Made by a program: the position numbers and the translations under genes
From: CAYWXV01 sp964462535
Lineage (GTDB): Bacteria; Bacteroidota; Ignavibacteria; OLB7
Length of the DNA: 64,000 bases
Assembly (NCBI GenBank): GCA_964462535.1
Contig: CAYWXV010000001.1
Coordinates: 1-64,000 of the forward strand
Reading direction: 5' to 3'
The notes under the pieces: generated by a model
What the model saw: the letters and a program-made list of their open reading frames with translations, nothing else
Database searches by the model: none
What the model was told of the DNA's origin: nothing
In this document: piece after piece, positions 9,722-18,163 of the stretch
Layout: each line of letters begins with the position of its first letter
Position numbering within the stretch: the first letter of the stretch is position 1

Positions 9722-9791
9722 GTGACAGGGAATGGGTTCGTTGCAACGCATGCTTGTTCGCGGGGCTCAGGCGAGCCTGATGCAGATTCGT

Positions 9792-11363
9792 CTACAATGA
9801 TTTCCGGCTGAAACTTGCCAGCCGCATGACGACGAGGTCCTGTGCCGTATTGACGACGCTTGTCGGTACGGAATAGTTGTTGACGACGATAGAGAATGCC
9901 ATCCACTCGCCATCGCGGCTTCGGACATATCCTGAGAGGGCGCGAATGCCGTTCAAGAAGCCCGTCTTCCCAAGCGCGTTCCCCTCCGCGAGTGTACCCT
10001 TCATCCGGTTGGTCAGGGTTCCATCACGACCGGCAACTGCCAGAGAGGCACGGAAGTCCGCCCCCCATCTGGCCCTCCAGGCCGTTCGCAGCAGACGGGT
10101 CATATCAGCGGCGGATAACATGTTCAATCTCGACAACCCCGACCCGTCGACGATGCGGGTCTTTTCGGGATCGATCCCGGCGTCGCGCATGAATCTCCGT
10201 ACGACTTCGAGGCCGGCCATCGTTGTCCCCACGCCGCAGTCGTCGAATCCCATCTCCCGCACCAGCATCTCCGTCGCCAGATTCAGGCTCTGCTTGTTGA
10301 TCGCCGGAAGGAGCTCGCGAAGCGGGCTCGAGCGACGAACCGAGACTCGTCGCATGATCGAGTAGGGGATAGGTCGTCGGACATCTTCCGCGTCCAGGAT
10401 CGCTCCACGCACCGGGATTCCCCGGCGCTCAAGCTCTTCCTCCATCAGGGTTCCCATGAACACGTTCGGGTCTTCGACGGCTATATGCTCTACATACGGT
10501 TCGGCCCCCACAGCAATCGACCCGGAAACCGTCACTATGTCACTACCCCGCTCACGCTTTACTTCGATTGTGCCCACTGCATCGCGGCTTGCTGTCTGCG
10601 CTGTGACCTGCAGAGTCACGTACGCGGTCGCCGGAATCAGATCTATCCGTGCAGGGGACCCCGGCTCGGTGCCTGGGGTAACTCGCACCTCGACGCTGTT
10701 GTCGTACATCGCTGCGGCCGAGACGCGTGCGTTGAACCCATATGCCTCATCATCCCAGCTCCAGCCGGGCCCAAAGGGTGTCGACTCGTACCGCGAAGCG
10801 TCGACAATGATGTTCCTGATTCGATGAACACCCAGCGAGTCGAGCGTGCCGGCCCACGATCCGAGAATCTCGCGCGGATCGACGCCGAAGCTCGGAGACA
10901 TGCTGGGGTCCCCGAGGGCCCTGATAACGAGATCGTCGATACCATCGCCCGCATCCACTACGTTGCCGATGTAGATCTCTGTTGTAAACCTTCTGTCGGC
11001 GCCGAGCGCAGACAGTGCAGTCGAAGTTGAGAGGAGCTTCAGGTTGGATGCGAATTGCCGGTTCTTCCCGGCGTCGAAATCGAACAGAACCTCACCGTTA
11101 TCACAGGAAACAACGGAGACACCCCAGCTTGCGTCGGCAAATGCCCGGTCCGTAATGATCTGTTGTATATCTGAAGCGAGAACCGATAGGGGAGCCCGTC
11201 GGGGCGTAGTCGCACCCCCCGGCGTCCCCGGTACACGCGGGCCCGATTGCGCAGCCGCCACCGATACCCAAAAGAGGAGAATGAGTGCGAGCAGCGGGAT
11301 GTCCGATGTCCGGACAAGCGTCGTGGGCCGGTTGGGGTATGGGGGTTCCGTAGGTCTAATCAT
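9792..11363 (-). CDS. dacB: D-alanyl-D-alanine carboxypeptidase/endopeptidase (PBP4 family)
   Basis: Peptidase S13 family penicillin-binding protein that trims or cleaves peptidoglycan cross-links in the periplasm. A signal peptide (ALILLFWVSVAAAQ) is followed by the three active-site motifs: SxxK as S106-NL-K109 (QFASNLKLLST), the second motif in DGSGLSRLNMLS, and KTG in LGKTGFLNG. The 523-residue length is typical for DacB with its inserted domains. The start is ATG 11363; a TTG two codons upstream is less likely. It is divergent from the 11448 gene. Confidence 0.95.
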   Translation of the reverse strand: MIRPTEPPYPNRPTTLVRTSDIPLLALILLFWVSVAAAQSGPRVPGTPGGATTPRRAPLSVLASDIQQIITDRAFADASWGVSVVSCDNGEVLFDFDAGKNRQFASNLKLLSTSTALSALGADRRFTTEIYIGNVVDAGDGIDDLVIRALGDPSMSPSFGVDPREILGSWAGTLDSLGVHRIRNIIVDASRYESTPFGPGWSWDDEAYGFNARVSAAAMYDNSVEVRVTPGTEPGSPARIDLIPATAYVTLQVTAQTASRDAVGTIEVKRERGSDIVTVSGSIAVGAEPYVEHIAVEDPNVFMGTLMEEELERRGIPVRGAILDAEDVRRPIPYSIMRRVSVRRSSPLRELLPAINKQSLNLATEMLVREMGFDDCGVGTTMAGLEVVRRFMRDAGIDPEKTRIVDGSGLSRLNMLSAADMTRLLRTAWRARWGADFRASLAVAGRDGTLTNRMKGTLAEGNALGKTGFLNGIRALSGYVRSRDGEWMAFSIVVNNYSVPTSVVNTAQDLVVMRLASFSRKSL

Positions 11364-11410
11364 CGCCAAAACGTGAACATACGCCCATTGAGACTCCGCA
11401 TCAAGTGAGC

Positions 11411-11439
11411 TTTCAGGTCATGTCTGATTTGTGTTAGAT
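11411..11439 (+). promoter_or_regulatory. Candidate promoter for the 11448 gene
   Basis: TTTCAG (11411-11416) and TTAGAT (11434-11439) are separated by 17 nt, and the extended box TAGATTCG ends 5 nt before the ATG at 11448. A transcript from here would have almost no leader. This is inferred from sequence only. Confidence 0.4.
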
Positions 11440-11447
11440 TCGGCCCC

Positions 11448-13112
11448 ATGTTCGAACGAGCCATCTCGCAGACTATTCAACGTGTTTCCCGGGAGACGCT
11501 TCATGAGCGGTCCTTGGTCTCGCTTCAGGAAATTCTGGAGTCGGAGTTCATTCCCGACCGGCTGAAGGCGTTCTTCGAAACCGAGGTTCAGTGGTGGGTG
11601 CACAGTGACCGTAAGGCGCGAGATGCGAACCGACGTTTCGACTATGCCCACCCAGAACTGTCGTCGTTGATGGCCTACCTGGAGCAAGTGCAGGCACGTC
11701 ACGCCCAGTTTGAACGTGAGGAGTTCCTCGCCGTCCTGGACAGCGCGGTGAAGTTGACCTATAACTATGTCTGTCGCCCTCAGACGACACTGAAATGGTA
11801 CGTCTTTCGTGGCCAGCCGGTGAAGCCACTTGACGAGGTGACCATCCGGTTGAACGCCTTTGTCGATTACCCCTATTTCCGCACCGTCTTTCTTGAATGG
11901 GTTGATCGGAAAAGGGGCGAGCGTCCCACGTTCGAGGCGATCAGTGCCGCCGAGTTCGAACGCGTGATTCGAAGAACGGACGATCAGATACTCCTCAATT
12001 GTAGTATCGAGGATCTGCTCGACATTATGAATCCGCTGTTTGAGTTTCTGGGTGAAGGGCCACGAAGCGTCATACCTGTCGACGCTCTCATCGTCTTCTT
12101 TGACGACAAGAACATCAAGCGACTTGTCGACAGACTGGAAGTCTATCGCGACGACAAGAATGAGACGATCGGCCGAGACGAATTTGTTGAACAGCTCGAC
12201 GAGCTCCTGACCAGTGCCGAGGGAGAGCCGGAGGCGGACTTCTCAGGTGTGTTTCAGAACGATGAGCTCGATGACGTTGTTCGCGAGCATCTTGAATCAA
12301 CACAGCTGGCAGCGGACTCGAGAATCGTGGTGTCCGGTTCCGTGGCAACCGAGCCTCCACCCGAAGTTCCTGCAACTCGGGTGGAAGTGTCCCAGGGCTC
12401 TATCAGTACGCCTGCGCACACGCCGGCATCTAACGTGCAGGCGAGCGATAGCGAGTTCGATGAGATGGCCGATCGAAACCGTGAGATCGAGCTCGACGAT
12501 CTTCAGGACGAGGATCCGGATGCGTGGCTTGATGGAGACGACCCTCACCCCATCCCGTCTGTCTTTGAGGATTACGGTGATCCGGACGATGAAATCGAAT
12601 TGGTAAGCGACGACGACCTCATTCCCGGGCATGACCTCAACCTGGAACTGGACGACGACGAGGAATCGGTCGGTCCACCTGCAGGTCGCGAGAGCGAGAC
12701 TGCGATTGCGTCCCAACAACATGACGAGGCGCGAGTGGAGGATGCTGGTACTTCGGTCGTGGGGACCGATCCACTCACGGTGGACGAGGAAGAGGACGAA
12801 GACGAGCCCATACCGGACGAGACTGTTGCGCGAACGAATGGCGTCGTGCAGGAGCGACTCGTTGAATCGAACGCCCCGATGGCACCGGAGCTGCTGGATC
12901 CAACCCTGGAGAGGAAGGTGATCAAGAAGGTATTCAACCGTGACCGCGATCGATACCGGTCGGCTGTCGAGCGAATACTAGGAGCGACGAATTGGAAGGC
13001 AGCCTGTCAGGTTTTAGACGAGATCTTCATTGCCAACGACGTGGATCCGTATTCGCGTACCGCGATTCGGTTCACGGATGCTGTCTACGGAAGGTTCCTT
13101 CCGGGCAGGTAG
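11448..13112 (+). CDS. Unrecognised protein with long acidic linker
   Basis: I do not recognise a family for this 554-residue soluble protein. Three regions are visible. The first is a helix-rich N-terminal domain (about 1-265) rich in aromatic and charged residues. The second is a low-complexity, strongly acidic segment (about 265-483) full of Asp/Glu runs such as DEEEDEDEP and lacking hydrophobic core residues. The third is a compact basic/aromatic C-terminal domain of about 70 residues (from DPTLERKVIKKVF). There is no signal peptide or membrane segment. It stands alone between dacB and obg and is closed by its own terminator. The architecture suggests two folded ends joined by a disordered tether; function unknown. 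Confidence 0.75.
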   Translation: MFERAISQTIQRVSRETLHERSLVSLQEILESEFIPDRLKAFFETEVQWWVHSDRKARDANRRFDYAHPELSSLMAYLEQVQARHAQFEREEFLAVLDSAVKLTYNYVCRPQTTLKWYVFRGQPVKPLDEVTIRLNAFVDYPYFRTVFLEWVDRKRGERPTFEAISAAEFERVIRRTDDQILLNCSIEDLLDIMNPLFEFLGEGPRSVIPVDALIVFFDDKNIKRLVDRLEVYRDDKNETIGRDEFVEQLDELLTSAEGEPEADFSGVFQNDELDDVVREHLESTQLAADSRIVVSGSVATEPPPEVPATRVEVSQGSISTPAHTPASNVQASDSEFDEMADRNREIELDDLQDEDPDAWLDGDDPHPIPSVFEDYGDPDDEIELVSDDDLIPGHDLNLELDDDEESVGPPAGRESETAIASQQHDEARVEDAGTSVVGTDPLTVDEEEDEDEPIPDETVARTNGVVQERLVESNAPMAPELLDPTLERKVIKKVFNRDRDRYRSAVERILGATNWKAACQVLDEIFIANDVDPYSRTAIRFTDAVYGRFLPGR

Positions 13113-13131
13113 TAGAAGTACACTTTCGGTT

Positions 13132-13174
13132 CGTCGGCTTCCTCGCGTTCGAGGGAGCCGACGTTCATTTTTTT
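13132..13174 (+). terminator. Rho-independent terminator before obg
   Basis: A 12-bp stem (13132-13143 with 13152-13163, one G-T wobble) closes an 8-nt loop and is followed by TTCA and seven T (13168-13174). It separates the 11448 gene from obg, whose GTG lies only 16 nt beyond the T run. Confidence 0.9.
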
Positions 13175-13190
13175 GAACAGAAGGACAAGC

Positions 13191-14198
13191 GTGTTTATCG
13201 ACACCGCAGAGATCTATGTGCGCGCAGGGAAGGGGGGGGACGGTGCCGTCAGTTTTCGGCGTGAGAAATTCGTGCCCAAAGGGGGACCGGATGGGGGGGA
13301 CGGAGGCGACGGTGGTGACGTCGTCGTCGTTGCCGACGCCCACGTCTGGACGCTCATGGATCTTCGTTACCGGCGCGAGTATCTGGCTGAAGACGGTCAC
13401 AACGGAAGCGGGGCGCGGAAGACCGGGCGCAAAGGGAAGGATGCCGTGATCCGACTCCCGGTCGGGACGATCGTCCGCGACGTGGAATCGGAGGAGGTTC
13501 TTGCCGACCTGATGAGCGACGGCGACACCGTCGTCATCGCGAAGCACGGGCGTGGCGGCCGTGGGAATTCCCGGTTCGCGACGTCGACGACCCAGGCTCC
13601 GCGCAAGGCGGAACACGGGCGATCCGGGGAGGAGAGACGGATTGAGCTTGAGTTGAAACTGCTGGCTGATGTCGGACTGGTGGGGTTCCCGAACGCCGGG
13701 AAATCGACGCTGATTTCCCGAATCAGTCAGGCGCGTCCAAAGATTGCGGATTACCCCTTCACAACGCTCGTCCCGAACCTGGGGATCGTTCGCGTGGACG
13801 TTGGCGATTCGTTCGTTGTGGCGGACATCCCTGGATTGATCGAGGGGGCGAGTAGCGGGAAAGGGCTGGGGGATCAGTTCCTTCGTCACGTTGAGCGGTC
13901 GTCGATTCTCTGTTTTCTTCTCGATGGGATCAATGATGACCCGGCCGCGGATTACGCGGTGCTGCGAAACGAACTGCAGACCTACAATCCGGCACTCGTC
14001 GACAAGCGTCGAGTGATCGTCGTGACAAAGGCAGACGCCATGGAGCCTTCGAGACGCGAAGAGATAGGGCGTTTGACGATTGATGGCGATTCCCCTCGGC
14101 TCATTTCCTCCGTCTCCGGCGAAGGAATCGACTCGCTCGTGGCGGAGCTTTCGCGAGTGCTCCGGCAGGAGCATGAGGAGAAGGGAGCGGAAGAATGA
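13191..14198 (+). CDS. obg: GTPase Obg
   Basis: Ribosome-associated GTPase involved in 50S assembly and growth control. The Gly-rich Obg fold (GKGGDGAVSFRREK and repeated GGDGG turns) is followed by the G domain with G1 GFPNAGKST (165-173), G3 DIPGLIEGAS and G4 VTKAD. I start at GTG 13191 (reading VFIDTAEIYVRAGKGG): AGAAGGA lies 5 nt upstream, whereas the TTG at 13173 is inside the terminator T run. The 335 residues lack the optional C-terminal OCT extension. Its stop overlaps the next start by 4 bp (ATGA). Confidence 0.96.
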   Translation: MFIDTAEIYVRAGKGGDGAVSFRREKFVPKGGPDGGDGGDGGDVVVVADAHVWTLMDLRYRREYLAEDGHNGSGARKTGRKGKDAVIRLPVGTIVRDVESEEVLADLMSDGDTVVIAKHGRGGRGNSRFATSTTQAPRKAEHGRSGEERRIELELKLLADVGLVGFPNAGKSTLISRISQARPKIADYPFTTLVPNLGIVRVDVGDSFVVADIPGLIEGASSGKGLGDQFLRHVERSSILCFLLDGINDDPAADYAVLRNELQTYNPALVDKRRVIVVTKADAMEPSRREEIGRLTIDGDSPRLISSVSGEGIDSLVAELSRVLRQEHEEKGAEE

Positions 14199-15208
14199 GA
14201 TCGCACGGGGCCGGTCCATTGACGCGAAGAGGGGCATACACACGATTCGGAGTCTGTGTCTGTATTCTCGTCGTCACAGCGCTTGCCTCGTTGTTGATAG
14301 GAGGTGGAAGTGTTCCGTTAAGTGCCGTCGTTAGTCCTGCAACATGGTCGGGAGATAGCCCTGCGGCCGTGATCCTCAGGGGTATTCGGCTCCCCCGAAT
14401 CATACTAGCCGCGTCCGCGGGTGGAGCACTGGCCGTGGCGGGCGTTCTATTCCAGGCTCTCCTCCGGAATCCACTCGCCGAGCCATATATACTTGGCGTC
14501 TCGAACGGATGCGCGGTGGGTGCAATTGCGGGTCTGCTGCTGGGTGCCGGATCCATCGGTGTCCCAATGCTCTCAATCGCGGGGGGTATCGTTGCTGTGT
14601 CTGCCGTACTCATGCTGGGACGAGAGGCATACGGTCGCAGCGCGGAGTCGATGTTGCTTGGGGGCGTGATGGTTGGGGCCATCGGTGCGGCGGCGATCTT
14701 CCTCCTGCTCCACTTACTTGGACCGCAGGTCAGATCTGCGATACAGTGGATGTTGGGCGATCTTGGTAGTGCTACACCAACGACGGGCTACATGTCGGGA
14801 TGGCTGTTCCTGTCGTTGTCGGTCGGAGCGTGGTGGGGAGGCGATGCCATGAATGCCCTCTCGCTTGGCGATGACGAGGCATACTCACTCGGATACCGCG
14901 TTGACAGATTGCGCGTGGTGTCGTTTGTTATCGCGTCGTCGATCGTCGGTCTTACGGTCGCCTTCTGTGGCGCGATCGGGTTTGTCGGCCTGGTTGTCCC
15001 ACACATTCTGCGCCGCATTGTCGGCCCGGATCACCGCATTCTGCTCCCTATCTCCGTTGTCGGCGGTGCGGTATTCACGATCGCATGTGACACGATTGCA
15101 CGTACACTCGTGCCGGCAATCGACTCGTCGGGGGGCGAACTACCAATTGGAGCCGTGACGGCGTTGGCCGGCGCACCGATCTTCATCTACCTTCTCCGGC
15201 GACCGTGA
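14195..15208 (+). CDS. FecCD-type iron/siderophore/cobalamin ABC permease
   Basis: Inner-membrane permease subunit of the BtuC/FecCD family, with about ten hydrophobic helices in 337 residues. Family motifs include GIRLPRIILAASAGGALAVA and QALLRNPLAEPYILGVSNG near the N-terminus and GFVGLVVPHILRRIVGPDHR near the C-terminus. It is translationally coupled to obg by a 4-bp overlap. No ATPase or binding-protein gene is adjacent, so its partners must be encoded elsewhere. The substrate (iron chelate, heme or cobamide) cannot be assigned. Confidence 0.93.
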   Translation: MRSHGAGPLTRRGAYTRFGVCVCILVVTALASLLIGGGSVPLSAVVSPATWSGDSPAAVILRGIRLPRIILAASAGGALAVAGVLFQALLRNPLAEPYILGVSNGCAVGAIAGLLLGAGSIGVPMLSIAGGIVAVSAVLMLGREAYGRSAESMLLGGVMVGAIGAAAIFLLLHLLGPQVRSAIQWMLGDLGSATPTTGYMSGWLFLSLSVGAWWGGDAMNALSLGDDEAYSLGYRVDRLRVVSFVIASSIVGLTVAFCGAIGFVGLVVPHILRRIVGPDHRILLPISVVGGAVFTIACDTIARTLVPAIDSSGGELPIGAVTALAGAPIFIYLLRRP

Positions 15209-15366
15209 GCTCGGTCCCCGCGGAACCACGGAACCACTCGGATGTGGGGTCGTCCCAAAGTGCAAAAGGGACAGTACGACGCTTGCAAAGTGGCCAGTGT
15301 GGCCGTATGTTTGTCGCCGGAGTTGAGTGATGGCCCTCCCCTGGTCGTCGCGCAAAGATGCTCCAG

Positions 15367-15398
15367 GCTGGTCGGTCCCCATGACCGGCTTTTTTTTT
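15367..15398 (+). terminator. Rho-independent terminator upstream of DUF3098 gene
   Basis: A 7-bp stem (15367-15373 with 15383-15389, one G-T wobble) is followed directly by nine T. It lies 158 bp after the FecCD stop and 74 bp before the DUF3098 start. It could end the obg-permease transcript or act as an attenuator for the downstream gene. The rest of the 263-base gap shows no gene. Confidence 0.8.
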
Positions 15399-15471
15399 GG
15401 TACCCACCTGCAGATGTATATTGCGCGCCGCTTGAAATGGCGGGGTAGGAACAACCATCCTGAATACACAC

Positions 15472-15831
15472 ATGAGCAAGCAGCAGGCCGTTCAAAAATC
15501 GCGTCAACCAAGGGCCCGCCAGCGGGGGCCGATCCGCCGTCAGTCGGAAACGACGCGCGCCTTCGCTCAGTCGGGCGACGTGTCGTTCTCATTTCCATTC
15601 GACCGCACGACCCTGATCTGGTTGGTTGCCGGACTCGCGGTTATCGTGATCGGATATATACTTCTTGCCAGTTCGGTCACGGACGATCCGGCCAATAATG
15701 CCGGTGTCTGGGATAGCGCGGCCGCAGTAACGTGGGCTCCGATTGTGCTTGTGGTGGGCTATTGTGTGCTCGTTCCGTACGCTCTGTTCAAGCGTCGCGC
15801 CTCGTCCGGAGATTCGTCGGGAGACGAGTAG
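15472..15831 (+). CDS. DUF3098 membrane protein
   Basis: A 119-residue protein with a basic, Gln/Arg-rich N-terminal tail, the segment FSFPFDRTTLIWLVAGLAVI leading into a first membrane helix, and a second helix near VTWAPIVLVVGYCVLVPYAL. This two-helix layout and the PF-x-R entry match DUF3098, a family typical of Bacteroidota and relatives, with no known function. Its TAG abuts the complement of the hutI stop on the opposite strand (TAGCTA). Confidence 0.8.
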   Translation: MSKQQAVQKSRQPRARQRGPIRRQSETTRAFAQSGDVSFSFPFDRTTLIWLVAGLAVIVIGYILLASSVTDDPANNAGVWDSAAAVTWAPIVLVVGYCVLVPYALFKRRASSGDSSGDE

Positions 15832-17094
15832 CTACGGACGGTAGGGGGTGTACCCCGTGGCAATCGACCATGGTACACCCCTCTTGATGACAGTGCACAC
15901 GTGGTTCACGCCATAGTGATAGACGATTGCCGGGTAATCGGGCACGTCGAAGATCACCATATCCGCCACCTTTCCTTCCTCGATCGAACCGATCGATTCG
16001 CTCATTCCAAGTGCCGCCGCACCATTGATGGTCGCGGCTACCAGTGCTTCTTCTACAGACATCCGCATACCCATGCATGCAAGGGCCAGCGTCACCTGCA
16101 TGTTCTCGCACAGGTTGGAGCCAGGATTGCAGTCGGTTGCCAGCGCCACGGTCATTCCTTCAGAAATCATCCGCCTTGCCGGTGCGTACGGGAGGCCCAG
16201 GAAGAACGCCGTCCCCGGTAGTAGCGTTGCGACGACTCCCGCAGCGTTCATCTGATCAATACCATCGTCAGAAATACAGAGAAGGTGGTCCGCGCTTACT
16301 GCCCCGATCCGCGCGGACATCTCCGCGGCGCCAAAGCTGGAGAGCTCGTCGGCGTGAGCCTTCAGCCGCAAACCTGCTGCTGACGCGGCATTGAAGATTC
16401 GCTCGGATTCCTCGACTGTGAAGTAGCCCGTGTCCGTGAAGACGTCGCAGAACATGGCGAGCCCGCGGGCCTCAACCTCCGGAATCATAACCTCGATGAT
16501 CGCGTTGACATACGACTCGCGATCATGCCTCAGTTCGGGTGGGATGTCGTGAGCCCCAAGAAACGTGGGGACCAGCGTTGCCGGGCCCTCTTCGCCAATC
16601 GCGTTGATGGCCTCAAGTAGATTGAGTTCGCTCCGCAGATCCAGACCGTACCCACTCTTCGCCTCGATCGTCGTCGATCCGTGAGCGAACGCTGACTGCA
16701 CGAAGGGACGGGAATGTTCGACAAGCTGCTCGACGCTGCTGGCCCGAACGGCTCTCATCGTGCTCAGAATTCCGCCACCCTCCGCAGCAATTTCCTGGTA
16801 CGTGACCCCGCGCAATCTGCGCGCGAACTCATCGCTTCGGTCTCCGGCATGGACAATGTGCGTGTGCGAATCGACGAATCCCGGCAGTACAGTCCTTCCC
16901 GTGCAGTCAATCACAACGGCGTTACCGGCTGCAGTATCTCCGGCCGCACCAACATGTGTGATCCGATCGCCCTCAATCACGACCTGCGCGCTGCGCACAA
17001 CGCCGACGTCGCTCATAGCCTGGCCGGCGCGAGAACCACCGGGTGAGGCGCAGGTGACGAGAGTCGCGATGTTATCAAGAACCAGACTCGGCAT
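15832..17094 (-). CDS. hutI: Imidazolonepropionase
   Basis: Metal-dependent amidohydrolase that opens the imidazolone ring in histidine breakdown, giving N-formimino-L-glutamate. The 420 residues contain the metal site H77-x-H79 (DSHTHIVHAG), the family segment EAKSGYGLDL, AHADELSS, and TDCNPGS near the C-terminus. ATG 17094 is chosen because longer N-termini are not family-like. It overlaps the end of the upstream PfkB kinase by 20 bp, so the two are probably co-transcribed. The other hut genes (H, U, F or G) are not in the window. Confidence 0.93.
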   Translation of the reverse strand: MPSLVLDNIATLVTCASPGGSRAGQAMSDVGVVRSAQVVIEGDRITHVGAAGDTAAGNAVVIDCTGRTVLPGFVDSHTHIVHAGDRSDEFARRLRGVTYQEIAAEGGGILSTMRAVRASSVEQLVEHSRPFVQSAFAHGSTTIEAKSGYGLDLRSELNLLEAINAIGEEGPATLVPTFLGAHDIPPELRHDRESYVNAIIEVMIPEVEARGLAMFCDVFTDTGYFTVEESERIFNAASAAGLRLKAHADELSSFGAAEMSARIGAVSADHLLCISDDGIDQMNAAGVVATLLPGTAFFLGLPYAPARRMISEGMTVALATDCNPGSNLCENMQVTLALACMGMRMSVEEALVAATINGAAALGMSESIGSIEEGKVADMVIFDVPDYPAIVYHYGVNHVCTVIKRGVPWSIATGYTPYRP

Positions 17095-18016
17095 CGAAGA
17101 CCTCGTCGTGCTCGAAGTGGGAGATCCGACGGAACGCATCAACACGTGCATTGATGTCAAGGGGCGAGAGGTCCTTGAGGGCATCCAGCGAAAACTGCTC
17201 AACGCAGAACGATGCGAGGGCTGATCCGTGGATCACGGCGCGACGAAGGTTTTGCTCCGTCACTTCGCCTGTCCGCGCCAGGTAGCCGATGAAGCCTCCG
17301 GCAAATGTGTCACCCGCGCCGGTTGGGTCGAAGATGTCTTCCAACGGATACGCCGGTGCACTGAAAACTCCCTCCCCCGTGAAGAGGAGCGCGCCGTGCT
17401 CACCTTTCTTGATGATCACCACGTGGGGGCCCATCTCGCTGATCAATCGACCGCAACGGACAAGGTTGGCCTCACCGGTTAGAAGACGCGCTTCGCTGTC
17501 GTTCACGATCAGGCAATCGATTCGAGCGAGCGTGGTCCGGAGCGCATCAAAGGCTCCCTCGATCCAGAAGTTCATTGTATCGCACACGACAAACGTTGGA
17601 TCGACCATCTGGTCCAGGACCTTCCCCTGCAAGGCGGGATCAAAATTCCCCAGGCACACGAAGTCCGCGTTCTTCATGGACTCCGGAATCACTGGGTCGA
17701 ACGTTGCCAGCACGTTGAGCTGCGTGTCCAGCGTGTCCCGCTCGTTCAGATCGTAGTGGTACCTGCCACTCCAGCGAAACGTCTTTTCGTTCGGTCGAAT
17801 CTCAACGCCGCTGATATCTATACCCTTCGACTCCAAAAAGTCGAGAGCCTCTCTCTCAAAATCACCCCCAACCACGCCGACGATGCCCAAGGGGCGCGTA
17901 TAGTAGCTTGCCGCCGTTGCAATGAATGTGGCAGATCCGCCAAGGGCGTTATCGGCGCGACCAAACGGGGTCTCCACGGTATCGTAGGCAAGTGTTCCGA
18001 CTACACACAGATTCAT
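17075..18016 (-). CDS. PfkB-family sugar/nucleoside kinase
   Basis: A 313-residue ribokinase-fold kinase. It begins with the typical strand MNLCVVGTLAYDTVETP and GGSATFIATAA, and has the C-terminal PfkB signature DPTGAGDTFAGGF with the catalytic Asp and anion hole. The substrate is not evident. Adenosine-kinase-like and sugar-kinase-like members share this layout. ATG 18016 is chosen from the conserved start; an upstream extension would cross the divergent promoter region. It precedes hutI with a 20-bp overlap. Confidence 0.9.
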   Translation of the reverse strand: MNLCVVGTLAYDTVETPFGRADNALGGSATFIATAASYYTRPLGIVGVVGGDFEREALDFLESKGIDISGVEIRPNEKTFRWSGRYHYDLNERDTLDTQLNVLATFDPVIPESMKNADFVCLGNFDPALQGKVLDQMVDPTFVVCDTMNFWIEGAFDALRTTLARIDCLIVNDSEARLLTGEANLVRCGRLISEMGPHVVIIKKGEHGALLFTGEGVFSAPAYPLEDIFDPTGAGDTFAGGFIGYLARTGEVTEQNLRRAVIHGSALASFCVEQFSLDALKDLSPLDINARVDAFRRISHFEHDEVFDAESGS

Positions 18017-18147
18017 GATTCTACAAAGGCTTGTGCTGTGACGAGAGTCCGCCGCAGGGTGCGGGCGGCGTTGTTGGGTTGGCGTGCGAAGGTACGGTTT
18101 TGGATCGAGAAGGGAGATTTTGAGGCGAGAACTACACACACTGGCAG

Positions 18148-18155
18148 TATCTTTG
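18148..18155 (+). promoter_or_regulatory. Candidate promoter -7 box for the oxidase operon
   Basis: TATCTTTG is an exact TAnnTTTG match located 8 nt before the ATG of the first oxidase-cluster gene (18164). A start site at normal distance would fall at or next to the ATG, giving a leaderless mRNA. No good upstream -33 element is seen. Confidence 0.45.
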
Positions 18156-18163
18156 GCGCGATC

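Noticed and set aside
13014..14243. A 409-codon open frame antisense to obg
   Set aside because: It is Arg/Pro-rich without domain motifs, crosses a terminator and covers the clear Obg G domain on the other strand.
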